DNA of 64,000 bases from Saussurea involucrata (GCA_033807775.1 CM066318.1:87376879-87440878); one strand, 5' to 3'. Shown: positions 12,235 through 21,704, counted from the first letter of the stretch. Notes: generated from the sequence alone by a model not told the origin. Numbers and translations are program-made.

Positions 12235-13203
12235 TGTTGATCCAAACCCTCAGTGATTTGATAATGACCCTCTCTTATATACTTAGTGAAAATTGTAAAT
12301 AAACAATATGTATCAGAGTTTCACTATCGCTGATAAATACTAAGATCTTCCAGTACCGCTGATAGGAACTCTCGCTTTTTAAATTAAACATTCAGCGAAC
12401 ACTGTTCATCATTAATGTGCTGAGTCTGTTCAGTCATTATGATGATCGCTGATAAGTTAGTTGTTTACTTATGATCCCTGAAGACAAGTTTCACGTCAAC
12501 ATAGGTTCTACGCTGAAGTCGAAGATCAAGCTCAAGAACCAGCGACAAGTCTCCTAATGAACTGATGCGGATCAGCGAAGACTCAGATTTGTCCACTCAA
12601 CGTGAAGTATCAAGTACAAGACTTCAGCTATCGCTGAACTTTATCATTCGCTGAATAGAAATGATGAAGCGCTGAATCAACGAAAGCTGATCATGAAGTC
12701 CTCCGTACAAAGTACTTTTGTCTTAACCACCCTTGCACGACTCCGTACGAAATGTCAGAAAAGAACCTCCGATTATCTGAATTCGTACAACAACTCTGAC
12801 ACTACACTGTTCATACATGCGGCTACTTAGGTTGTCACCAAAGGTCAATGACATGCAACCAACCAGCTGATGACACGTGTAAAGTGTATACTGACTTGCA
12901 TTAAATGCATGCAGTATATAAAGAGATGAACTCACTTCATTTGAAGTAACTTGCTAACTCTGGACAAGTTCAAATCTCTTATCTCAGATAGGTTATTATT
13001 AGTAATTTCCTTATCTCTCTTAGTGCAAGAAACCTTAGTGTTCCAACTTGTTTAGATTTAGGTTTATCCTTAATCTTGTCTCCGCAACAAGCTGTAAATT
13101 GTTAATGATTTATCAATAAACAATTTAGAAAAGTAAAATCTGTGTGTTTGTATTCAACCCCCCCCCCCCTTCTACAAACTTGTATAGGCCTTCGGGACCA
13201 ACA
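12235..13203 (+). repeat. 3' LTR of element 1
   Basis: 969 bp, same TG...CA ends as the 5' LTR. The 6 bp length difference is wholly explained by the C-tract (12 versus 18 C). The TATA box is at 12915-12922. Confidence 0.95.
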
Positions 13204-13208
13204 AAGGA

Positions 13209-14027
13209 TGTAAGGGGTCGTCCAGGTAAGGATGTATATTTGCCATTATGCTAAACCACTATGTGTGGGTGTTTTGAAAACGAAAGATCGATAGTTTAGA
13301 CATGTGACTTCCTATGAGGTTTTGGTGATCCGTATGGGAATGAAGTATTTAACACAGATGTAGTGGGTGTACATCGATAATACTGATCTACAAGGTAGGG
13401 GGTCTTATCTTTTTGGACTATTTGAACTTGTTTTTTGTAGATCGTGATGAGCTGTCAAGGATTTAGAACTTATGTAAGTGAATTAGGTGATTATGATTTT
13501 GTGGCTCACCTAAATTTGAGAAAATTAAGTCGTGACATGACTTTATCCCATCTATATTGGTGTTATGGTTGGTGTGAAGAAGGCGGTCTCTATTGTATAT
13601 GTAGGGGGTCGTGAAGATTTTGATTGTAGTGTGATATTATGGTGTGGTAGTTGTTTGAAAAGATTGTTGATGAAATGGAATTATTTCTTGACAGATGTAA
13701 ATGTGATAATCATAGTATACGTAGTATCAAAGCTCTAAGCCAGAATATCTAAAGCTTAATTGTGGAATCGAAAGGTTTGTTCTAAAGATCTACTGTGTGT
13801 TGAAATTCAAAGGAGAAAGTTTATGATAATTATGAAGATTTTATTCGGAAGAATGTAACTGCTCAAAAGGGGAGATCGTTTATATTCATGATTGTCTCGT
13901 TTAAAAAATTGACAAAGTAAGATCTTCTTCATAGGGGAGTTTGTTGAAGTGAACGGCAATTTGAAGAGAAGATAAAGGACTTTGACATGACGAGGTATGA
14001 TCTCAAATACAAAATCGAGATTGTTAG
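13209..14027. other. Uncharacterised AT-rich interval
   Basis: No coding region is supported. The sequence is continuous with 1-158 once element 1 and one target duplication are removed, so it is the older host site of element 1. It may be the internal remnant of an old retroelement, given the LTR-like block that follows. Confidence 0.3.
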
Positions 14028-14334
14028 GTCACAAATATTGTATCCGATATCACAAAGCCTTGAAGATATAAAGTGATGAAGATTGGTCAAAGATATAAAG
14101 TCAACAAGTCGTCTAAAGTCAAGATGAGGAGTTTAATTGTGTTTACCTTGCTTTGTAAGTTGTAGGTATAGAAGGCTTGTAATAGTTTTCTTAGAAGTTT
14201 AGCACTTCATTGTAAAACATTATAGAGTTTAGAGAGATAAAATGTATCTCATTCATATGTAAACATTCTCTCTGAAGATATTAATGGAAGATATTGTGTT
14301 TTGACCATTGTTACTTGTTCAATATGGGATTAAC
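14028..14334 (+). repeat. Possible old LTR, 307 bp
   Basis: Starts TGTTAGG and ends GGATTAACA, giving short TGTTA/TAACA inverted ends, with a T-rich poly(A)-signal-like middle. I see no matching target duplication or partner LTR. Confidence 0.3.
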
Positions 14335-15166
14335 AATTTATTTAGGTTAAACGATCTTTTTATGTTAGTTTAATGGTTAAAATGGTTTAGGGAGTTGATT
14401 CCCTCAATTTAGGAGCATAAAATCGATTTGAGAAAAGTTAGACATGAATGGCTTTGGGTTTTTTGGCTGAAAAACTCGAGCATGCATGTGGGTGAGATCA
14501 AAGATTTGCGTGGGTAGCTGCACGACCCCAGGTCCTGCAAGTGTTTGTGTGGCGTTTGTCAATTTTGGTTCAAAGGCTAAATTAGGGAATGTTGTTTAGT
14601 TTAACATCTAGAGGGGTTATTAGTAAGTCATAATGAGTATAACTGGGATATTAATACCTATGTTTGACCACCTCAATTCATGTTTTTGATTTGTGGATTT
14701 TAAGCCTAAGGTGTGTAATCTAGGCTTGGGCTTCGAGTGAGTTTCCATACCTCCTTATTTTTATAAATGATCAATGATTATACATATTGTTTTAAAGACA
14801 TGTTTATCTTATGTTTGAAAACTACATGGTTTGGACCCCTATTTTTATACTAGAGGGAACTCACTAGACCTCTTGTCTAACCCTCTATTTCAATAAATCT
14901 GAAAACCTTTTCAGGTAAGCTTTATACTAAGAGCTCTAGCAAAGGGAAGAGCAAGTTGTGAGCCCGAGCTAGAAGATAGATGTAGAGCTTGATAGATAGA
15001 CACTTAAGACTTTTGAGTTAGTTTTAGTTTACTTTATGATTTCTCAGTTGTGGATGTGTGTAACCGGTTGCAACTATGAGATGTATTCAACATTAAGACT
15101 TGTTTACCTTGGGGTTGTGTTGGCATTATTCTATATTACGCTTGTTTTGAGTTTGGGTTGTTACAC
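14335..15166 (+). repeat. Gypsy LTR-like remnant
   Basis: Non-coding. The latter half (14840-15166) has the texture of plant chromovirus LTRs and ends GGGTTGTTACA, but the 5' boundary and a duplication were not found. Solo-LTR status is an inference. Confidence 0.3.
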
Positions 15167-15173
15167 ATATCAA

Positions 15174-15413
15174 GGGATTGTTTACTTAATACTTACCCTT
15201 TATCTTATCGGATAACATGACAAGGGTCGAGAATTTTACTCGATAAGAGCGATGATAAGGATGGAGAGTCTTACCCGGTATATAGCGGTGACGACTCTTA
15301 CCAAGTAAGAACTTACATGGTAAATTGCTGCAAATGATACCGTTTGATAGACTATAAACTTACCCGCTAAAATAAGCTAGAGTGTTGACTCTTACCTGTA
15401 AGTAAACGATCCC
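15174..15413. mobile_element. 240 bp MITE with 15 bp TIRs
   Basis: Terminal inverted repeats GGGATTGTTTACTTA and, reversed, GGGATCGTTTACTTA (one mismatch). It is flanked by the 3 bp direct repeat CAA at 15171-15173 and 15414-15416. The interior repeats CTTACC/GGTAAG motifs many times. No coding capacity. The 3 bp duplication suggests a PIF/Harbinger relative, but CAA is not the usual TWA. Confidence 0.7.
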
Positions 15414-15511
15414 CAAGTCAAATCATGGCAGGGCATTTGATTAAAAGTGATCACCGATTCAGATCCACTTCACACGTTAACCTCAACTTTTCACATAATC
15501 ATTCGCTTATA

Positions 15512-15968
15512 TCTATACTATATTATAAAGCATTTGAGAAAAACTCTTATGAACAAATTTTTATGCATCACGTACTGATTATTGATGCATATTACTTAAA
15601 ATTCATGATTACAAGTAATTGATGCTTACAACTTCTTAAAGCTATATATTTGAATTATAACCAACTAACTAACGGATAAACATAATCAAATAAATGACAA
15701 ACATCTCATTTTAAATATAAATAATCTAAAATATAATTAAGATAATAATTGAATTCTAACCGAATAACTAATTATTTTTTTTCATAAGAAACATTATATT
15801 ATTAAACCTAAAAAAAATAAAAAATAAAAATAAAAATAAAACAAATTTATAAGAAAAATATCATCGTTTTCTTAAAATCATACAAAATTGTATAATAAAA
15901 TTGACAAAAAAATATAAAATAGAACATTAATATCTTGATGTATTGGGCTCTAGTAGATTTATAGTATA
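15512..15968 (+). mobile_element. Helitron 5' end fragment, plus strand
   Basis: A 5' end TCTATACTATATTATAAAG preceded by A at 15511, very similar to the minus-strand Helitron starts at 19029 and 34925. AT-rich interior without genes. It appears interrupted at 15968 by the minus-strand Helitron 3' terminus. Confidence 0.5.
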
Positions 15969-15995
15969 CTAGTAGGGTGTCCGTGCAATGCACGG
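15969..15995 (-). other. Helitron 3' terminus, hairpin plus CTAG
   Basis: CCGTGCAATGCACGG at 15981-15995 is a perfect 7-bp stem around a single base. On the minus strand it is followed 8 bases later by CTAG, then T. This is the classic rolling-circle transposon terminator. Confidence 0.8.
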
Positions 15996-16039
15996 GGAGC
16001 AATTTATCGTAAACAAAAAATGAATAGTCTTTGAACATG

Positions 16040-16342
16040 TAGCTTAGTTGACAAAGAGGTTGGACGACTTTGCTTAAATACACAACAAATCCAAGTTTGA
16101 ATCATGCATGAGATCGCTTTTAATCTCTTTGCTAGCCTCAATCACCAAGAAACAAATGACCAGCATTGAGGATTGTGACTAAATCCATTTTTTATTGGAG
16201 AATAGTAGAGTACTCGTGCAATGCACGGAGTGAGAAATGTGTTAAAATTTTATCGCAAAATGAAAAATGAAAAGCTCTCGAGTTCGACAACAGGGTTGAG
16301 TGACTTTTTTCTCAAATACACAACATGTTCAAGTTCGAATCA
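16040..16342 (+). repeat. Tandem modules with tRNA-like A/B-box motifs
   Basis: Beyond each hairpin there is a related stretch. The first has an A-box-like TAGCTTAGTTG (16040-16050) and a B-box-like AGTTTGAATCA (16094-16104); the second has AGTTCGAATCA (16332-16342). They could be SINE-derived or an ordinary part of this Helitron family's 3' region. Confidence 0.3.
16205..16230 (-). other. Second, degenerate Helitron 3' hairpin
   Basis: A stem CGTGCA/TGCACG at 16215-16227 with a CTACTA-type end instead of CTRR. It resembles the 15969 terminus, and the sequence beyond it is also related, so the 3' end module appears to be duplicated in tandem. Confidence 0.5.
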
Positions 16343-16965
16343 TGCAAGAGAAGGCTTCAATCCTTCTGGCCTCAGGCGCTTAGTCAACTTTGAAATGTTT
16401 TGTAAGTTTTGGTTCCTAGGGGTGGGTTCCCATATGGGCCGATCGTGGTTGCCGGTGAATACCGGGTTTTTTTTATTTTCATATTTTTTGGTTTACTCGG
16501 TTCAAAACGAACAGTTCAGCTTTTCATCAAGTGGCAAACCCATATCCATTAAGCACAAACAACACATCTTCCGATCATTATGGTGTAAAAATAATCAAAG
16601 GAAACCAACCTACCACGTGCAATAAAACCCAATGGTGGGATGTAAAAGAAGACCATACAAGTGGCCGGATAGAACCATATGAAATCAGATCATGCTCTTA
16701 ATCTTCCAGCAATGTATTAAACTGGAAAAAGAACTATAAGATACATATCTAAATTTGACAATTAGAAGTAAAATAATGTGGACAATCGTCTTAATTAGAA
16801 AGATAATATTTGAACTCAACATTATTTGTTGGATCTGAAACAAAGTGCACAAATAAAAGCGAATAAGAATTAAACTTATGGTATTGTGTAAACCTTAAGG
16901 AGGAATGAGGCATCAACAACAATTTAAAAAAAATCATATCACTGGTCAAACTTATCAGATGACGT
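16343..16965. other. Non-coding Helitron interior
   Basis: No gene recognised. It holds a T-run and AT-rich sequence between the 3' end modules and the TOPLESS fragment. Confidence 0.4.
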
Positions 16966-16998
16966 CATCCCAATTCCCATTTTGCACTTCATCCTCAA
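16966..16998 (-). repeat. 33 bp copy of TOPLESS exon 2 sequence downstream of exon 3
   Basis: Identical over 33 bp to 17821-17853 in exon 2, in the same orientation, about 60 bp beyond the exon 3 donor. It looks like filler DNA or a second partial capture of the same exon. Confidence 0.75.
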
Positions 16999-17057
16999 CC
17001 TTCTCGGTCCCCTGGCTCCATTTTGACCCATAACATGTACCATTTGATGACGTGTAC

Positions 17058-18520
17058 CTAAAATTCTCCAAAGTTAACAACTGAGTTATCTCCTTGAAAA
17101 GCTCTTCGTTAAATGAAGCGAAAACTTTAAGATCCTTCACAAGAATTTCAACAGCCTTCGACCGATCATGCCTAAATCACATAAATTCAAATACCCACCG
17201 TTATTTAAGCTCAAAGATTCATATAAATTACATAAATTCAAATACTCATGATTTTTATGCTCAAAGTTTCATATAAAATTCAAATACCCACCACTATTTA
17301 AGCTTAAAGATTCATATAAATTACATAAATACAAATACCAACCATTATTTAAGCTCAGAGATTCATATAAATTACATAAATTCAAATACCCACAATTTTT
17401 AATGCTCACAGGTTCATATACATAAATTTCAAATACCCATAATTTTTTTTTGCTCAAAGATTCATATAAATTACATAAATTTTCAAATACCCACCATTAT
17501 TTAAGCTCACAATATCATATAAATTACATAACTTCAAATACCCACAATTATTTAAGCTCAAAGATTCATACAAAACAAGTTCAAATTCAAATACCCACCA
17601 ATATTTAAGCTCAAAGATTCATACAAAACAAGTTCAAATTCAAATACCCACCAATATTTAAGCTCAAAGATTCATATAAAACACATTTAAATTCACTTGA
17701 AAGAAAATACTTATTTATCCAATGCTTCAAGATACTTCTGCTTCCTAATTTCGAAAAAGATCTTCATCGAATACCTATTATCATCCACTTTCGTAAACCC
17801 AGAAAGGTATTTCTCAACATCATCCCAATTCCCATTTTGCACTTCATCCTCAAAATACCGCATGTTAAAGAAAACCCCTGATTCTTGTTCCAACGTATGA
17901 TAAAATCCCAGAAAAATAGAGGCAAAAACAAACATATAAAGTTTACAAAAAATACTAAAAAACAAGAGCATAAAAACCCAACTAATCAACAAAAACTGGA
18001 ATTCAAACACTTACTTGTGAACAGTTTCTTTAAATTTTTCGTCATCAAGAAACTGTAAAATCAAGAACACGAGCTCTCTGCTTAGAGACGACATTGCAGC
18101 TCCGCCGTCCCCAAAATCAAGAAAATGAAATTAGGGTTCTAACAAAGCAGATCTGTAAAAAACCCAAGTGAAACCAAAATGAGTAATTGAAGTTCACCAA
18201 AGATAATCTGAAGTCACCAAGTTTGAAATTGAAAAGAATGAGCGGATTGTTACCTTTGAATAATGGAATCAACATCTTGGGAGTTGGAATCGATTTATTG
18301 GGCGGATACCGGTATAGAACAACCCAAAATTGATTTTGGGTTTGGATTTCAGGGGTGAAGCTTGAGAACAACCAATCCAAGAAAACCTTAAGAAAAGAAA
18401 CATGGAAAGCATGAAATTGATTATTACCTTCTTTGAGTCGATCCCATCTCCATCTGGACAATCCATTAGATCCTAAATCAACCAAACAAAAGAAAAAAAA
18501 CCACAAAACAAGAAATTGAG
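17058..18520 (-). pseudogene. TPL: TOPLESS-family co-repressor, 5' fragment (copy 1)
   Basis: TOPLESS proteins are nuclear co-repressors in auxin, jasmonate and meristem pathways; the N-terminal LisH-CTLH region binds EAR motifs. The fragment encodes that region. Exon 1 (18094-18015) starts MSSLSRELVFLILQFL and ends at a canonical donor. Exon 2 (17894-17715) carries the conserved ESG...NGNWD...FTKVDDNRYSMK block. Exon 3 (17171-17058) ends ...LLTLENFR. Upstream sequence to about 18520 resembles 5'UTR with introns. The exon 2 acceptor reads AC instead of AG and its donor AT instead of GT, so exon 2 is unlikely to splice. The WD40 part is absent: a captured, dead fragment. Confidence 0.9.
17189..17694. 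repeat. Minisatellite in TOPLESS intron 2, ten units
   Basis: About ten degenerate tandem units of 42-54 bp. Each begins AAATACCCACC-like, then has TTTAAGCTCAAAGATTCAT and a TACATAAATTC-like tail. It fills nearly all of intron 2. Confidence 0.9.
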
Positions 18521-18624
18521 ATTAGAAACGCGATAGAAACCCTAAATCAAGAAACCGATATTAAAATCATATTAGAAATCGAGACCACAAATCAGTGCAC
18601 GAAGTCTTAGGGAAGAGCAAATAC

Positions 18625-18735
18625 ATTAGGAGCGGCGGTGATGGTGGTCGTCGTCTACATCAGCGCACAAAGGGGATGGATTCAAAGATGATGAGAGGCG
18701 GTGATGGTGGTCGTCGTCTATAGCGATGCGAGGTG
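18625..18735. repeat. Short GC-rich direct repeat
   Basis: GGCGGTGATGGTGGTCGTCG followed by TCTA occurs twice, about 60 bp apart, upstream of the TOPLESS 5'UTR. The wider stretch 18521-19029 holds no coding sequence that I can support. Confidence 0.6.
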
Positions 18736-19106
18736 TGAAGCTGCGAGGTGGAGAGGAGCGACGAGATGCGGTGGGGGTGCGGCAGGGTGTGAGAAGCACT
18801 AGTCTATAGTGATTTCAAATTTTCAAGATGGAAGTGTTTGGGGAGAAAGACGAAGAGGCTGGTAATGAAATGATGAGTCTCACGCGTGCAGCGTGCTTTG
18901 AGAGACATCAGTGATTTAATCTTTCTGACTCTATAATTTTAAGTAACCATGCTTTAAGTGGTGGTACATTAAGTTTTAAAAGTTGTTTTTAAGAGTTTGG
19001 AGGTTAAATGTATTATAAGATAGTATAGATATATAATATATGTGTGTGTTTTAAAAAGAATTGGTATCATTCGACCAAGCCCCTAAACCCGATTCAGATA
19101 TAGTTA

Positions 19107-19213
19107 TGGGCTGTTTAAGGCCCACTCATTGTTGGCCTTTTTGAACTGAAAGGCTTCTCACTCGTCCATCTAGTAATCGTAGTCATTGCAAACCCTAGCT
19201 ACTGTAAACCCTA
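19107..19213 (+). promoter_or_regulatory. Telo-box/Site II promoter of the snoRNA transcription unit
   Basis: Site II elements TGGGCT (19107-19112) and GGCCCA (19119-19124), then telo-boxes AAACCCTA at 19190-19197 and 19206-19213. This pairing is known from plant ribosomal protein and snoRNA cluster promoters. A short reading frame starts at ATG 19308 (MSESRSVYIAYG) and reaches a good donor, TACG|GTAAGC, suggesting a spliced host transcript. Confidence 0.6.
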
Positions 19214-19650
19214 TTTAATCCCGCACGCCTCACTCTTCTTCACCAGTACAACATTTCTTCTCGATCCATTGTTTTCCTTGATCGAATTCTCAAAATTCGT
19301 CACATAAATGTCTGAATCAAGGTCTGTTTACATCGCTTACGGTAAGCTAAAGTTAATCTAGCCAGCAATTAGGTTGTTTCTCGTAATATGAAAGCATTTA
19401 TCGTCAAAATCCTTGAATTTATAAACATCTATTTGTTTTCGTGTGTTTGAAATTAAAGTTTTGCATCTGTTTTACCCTCTCCTGTGATAAAATCAATATA
19501 ATCCAAGGAGATATAACTGATGCATATAGTGAATTATAGGATGGCTTACCAACGCATTGCATATCTACAGATTGCTTTAGTGTCAAATGGTCCTTCCTAT
19601 ATTTTTTTTCATTTCAAATTTGAGTTGAATTTGTTTTTGTTGCTATGAAA

Positions 19651-19734
19651 TGGCAGATGATGAAATTTCAGTTCTATGCTTAACACACTGATTAAACCGT
19701 GGTGACTACAAACTCCGCTTATTATCTGATGCCA
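19651..19734 (+). ncRNA. Box C/D snoRNA complementary to 25S rRNA (copy 1)
   Basis: 84 nt with every box C/D hallmark: terminal stem TGGCA (19651-19655) with TGCCA (19730-19734), box C ATGATGA (19657-19663), D' CTGA (19688-19691), C' GTGGTGA (19699-19705), D CTGA (19726-19729). The guide before D, CTCCGCTTATT (19713-19723), is perfectly complementary to the conserved 25S segment AATAAGCGGAG near the 25S 5' end. The guide before D', TATGCTTAA (19675-19683), complements the adjacent UUAAGCAUA. By the D+5 rule both would direct 2'-O-methylation of uridines. Host family name not recalled. Confidence 0.8.
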
Positions 19735-19801
19735 AATTCTCTGTGGAATTAGGTTTTAGTTCTAATTTATTTTAACATAATTTTGGAATTGTTGGATGAG
19801 G

Positions 19802-19888
19802 AAGGCAAATGATGCTACACAAAAATCTTATACTACACACTGAAAATTTTCTTGTAGAAAACAAATCTCACTTATTTTCTGATGCTTT
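19802..19888 (+). ncRNA. Degenerate tandem relative of the 25S snoRNA (copy 1)
   Basis: Similar length and spacing to the snoRNA just upstream: stem AAGGCA (19802-19807) pairs with TGCTTT (19883-19888) allowing one G-U, D' CTGA at 19840-19843, D CTGA at 19879-19882. Box C is ATGATGC, not ATGATGA. The guide regions resemble those of its neighbour but are diverged, and I recognise no rRNA target. Probably a decaying or re-targeted paralogue. Confidence 0.5.
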
Positions 19889-19949
19889 ACCTCTTTCCAT
19901 ATCTGTTTATATAATGTTGTTAATTGAAAATTATATATACTTTTTACTT

Positions 19950-20042
19950 GATTCAGTGATGAGATCAAGCAGACGGGCGGTCTGAAATGATGCCATGTTG
20001 ATTGTCTGCGTGATATCCAAAATTTTGGATTCAGCTCTGAGA
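19950..20042 (+). ncRNA. U43: U43-like box C/D snoRNA (copy 1)
   Basis: Box C GTGATGA (19956-19962), guide GACGGGCGGT (19972-19981), D' CTGA (19982-19985), C' ATGATG (from 19988). The guide is perfectly complementary to the universally conserved 18S ACCGCCCGUC near the 3' end, and D+5 selects the cytidine modified by U43 in animals and plants. The terminal box D is uncertain: CTGA at 20037-20040 is the best match, but I see no convincing terminal stem, and a 14-nt palindrome (TCCAAAATTTTGGA) lies between. Ends are approximate. Confidence 0.6.
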
Positions 20043-20150
20043 TTTTCTTTGCGTGATCTGTTTTTGTATTAAAGTGTTAAAATTAGAGTCCAAATTAGGT
20101 GGTTTCAACGTTTGGTTGTTTCTGTTTTTGTTTAAACTAAATTACGTTTT

Positions 20151-20229
20151 ATGCTATGATGATTATGCAAATTTATGTCTGGACATATGAGACATTGTCA
20201 TTGAAATGAAGCGCATACTTCTGAGCAAT
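20151..20229 (+). ncRNA. Candidate box C/D snoRNA, target unknown (copy 1)
   Basis: Box C ATGATGA (20156-20162) and box D CTGA (20221-20224), with a weak TGC/GCA closing stem, lying downstream in the same transcription unit. The guide before D is GAAGCGCATACTT, and I recognise no rRNA match. Confidence 0.4.
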
Positions 20230-20390
20230 TAGAATTGTATATGGGTACATTTAGGTAGTCTCTCTTCTGAGCACCACAGATTCTGTTTTATGAGTTTGTT
20301 AAATCGGCTTACTCTCTTTGTCATTACAGTTTTCTATTTCGTATGTGGGATTTGCCATAGACACCCCTAATAGCGGCTCTTAATGTATTA

Positions 20391-20711
20391 GAGCATCTCC
20401 AATAGATTCTCTATAATTTCTCTAAAATAGATAATCAAAAATCAAAATCTCAAAATTAAATTATATTTCACTATAGCAGATTTTCTATTTTAGAGATTTC
20501 AACATTAAATATATTATTAAAATATTATAAACTTTATTATCCCAATTTATCTTTTTAAACAAATTATCATCAAGTTTTAGATAATTCTCTAAAATTGAAA
20601 GTTTTTTTTGTTATCTTTATTTTAAAAAAACAATGAAAGAGAAGATGTTGGAGACAAATAGAGAACAAAACCTCTATTTTCTTTATTTTAGAAAACCTAG
20701 TGGAGATGCTC
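20391..20711. mobile_element. Tourist-like MITE, 321 bp (copy 1)
   Basis: TIRs GAGCATCTCCAATAG and, reversed, GAGCATCTCCACTAG (one mismatch), flanked by the TTA duplication at 20388-20390 and 20712-20714. TTA duplication plus this TIR type indicates PIF/Harbinger. AT-rich, non-coding. Confidence 0.88.
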
Positions 20712-20764
20712 TTAGGAATTGAAACACTAGATCCATCAAATCGTTACATATTATTTTATTATTG

Positions 20765-21465
20765 TTAAATAATGTTGATATTTTGCAATAGTATTATTGG
20801 ACATTCAATTTTAAGTTGAAGGTAATGAGGGGGTAAACCGCTAACAGTCAGTGAGTTTAATAATTCCATTAGATATAAGTTATTCTTATAGTCTTTTGGT
20901 TTGTGAAAACTATAGTAATTTTGTTTCTCTTTGCAGAATCTTTCAATCAATTGATCATTAATCTCATTGATATGCCCATTTTTAGTTGTGAGTATTGCCC
21001 TTAAAATGATATAATCTGAAGCAGTCCTATTGGTTAGCAGAGAAGAAAATATTGCATCAATCAAAGCATCATTTGATTCATCTTGTTTGGTGTAAGGAAT
21101 GACCATGTCATCATATAAGCGGATAAAGTTATCGTCCACTGTTTCTTCTTCTTCATCACTGACTCGTAACAGAAAATCTGAATACCATCGATCAGTAAGT
21201 GCTCTCATATTTATCGTTAAATACAACTTTTTAATCGAATACCAAATAGGTAACATCCGTAGGCTAGAGTCTACAATATGTGCTCGGATACCTTTTCTCG
21301 TTATTGGCAATACCTGTCTAAAACCACCTCCCATAATCATTATCTTTCCACCAAATGGGAGTCGCACCCCAGTGATGTCTTACATTGTTCTATCGAGTGC
21401 CTCCACTGCTTGCCTATTTGCCACTGATGCTTCATCCCAGATGATTATTTTTGCATCTTGTCCAA
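20765..21465 (-). pseudogene. Helitron PIF1-like helicase, middle fragment (copy 1)
   Basis: Rolling-circle Helitrons encode a Rep-helicase whose C-terminal half is a PIF1-type 5'-3' DNA helicase. This fragment begins at the Walker B region (IIIWDEAS, near 21445), has a nonsense codon near 21380, then VRLPFGGK...GGGFRQVLP and a long helicase segment to 20765, ending LPPHYLQLKIECPIILLQNI. The Walker A part and the C-terminal end are missing. The N-terminal Rep and first helicase part lie at 30780-32258 on the same strand, so this is the separated 3' piece of the same gene or family. Confidence 0.8.
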
Positions 21466-21704
21466 CTTAATTTTGTTGTAGCGTGATATGGTTGGAAAAT
21501 ATGTCGTGTGAGTTATAAATAACATAACAATAAAACTAATACTGATGCATTTCAAACTTTTCGTAACAATATATATATATATATATATTTATGCAAACTA
21601 ACCATTTATGAAAATCCATTCGTTGTTTTAGATTGTATCTCATTATTTGTTAAGCGATAAATTACAATTTATCTTAACTCGATCAAGTACCACTTAAAAT
21701 AATT

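Larger units (their letters stand above)
159..13203 (+). mobile_element. Sirevirus-type Ty1/copia retrotransposon, element 1
   Basis: A complete LTR retrotransposon of 13,045 bp. It is bounded by two nearly identical LTRs and by the 5 bp target duplication AAGGA at 154-158 and 13204-13208. The order is LTR, iMet primer binding site, gag, pol (protease, integrase, RT, RNase H), a large third gene, polypurine tract, LTR. Integrase before RT marks Copia, and a third gene after pol with overall size above 10 kb is typical of the SIRE/Maximus (Sirevirus) lineage. All three genes carry point lesions, so this copy is non-autonomous. By eye the LTRs differ at four positions plus a C-tract, which suggests recent insertion. 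Confidence 0.95.
15969..19029 (-). mobile_element. Non-autonomous Helitron carrying TOPLESS exons, 3.1 kb
   Basis: The minus-strand 5' end TCTATACTATCTTATAATAC is at 19029, with flanking A (complement of T19030). The 3' end is CTAG at 15969-15972, with flanking T (complement of A15968), preceded by a perfect 7-bp hairpin. A/T flanks without target duplication are the Helitron hallmark. It contains TOPLESS-family 5'UTR and exons 1-3 in the same orientation and no transposase. The same 5' end recurs at 25787, but that copy lacks the 3' part. Confidence 0.7.

Noticed and set aside
17189..17694. Regular repeats resembling a CRISPR array
   Set aside because: Units are contiguous and degenerate with no unique spacers and lie in a plant intron; it is a minisatellite.
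18117..18506. 129-codon open frame on the minus strand (and its copy at 24875-25264)
   Set aside because: It coincides with TOPLESS 5'UTR/intron sequence with splice-like borders and has no recognisable domain.
21099..21470. Plus-strand open frame opposite the helicase
   Set aside because: Antisense shadow of clear helicase motifs on the minus strand.
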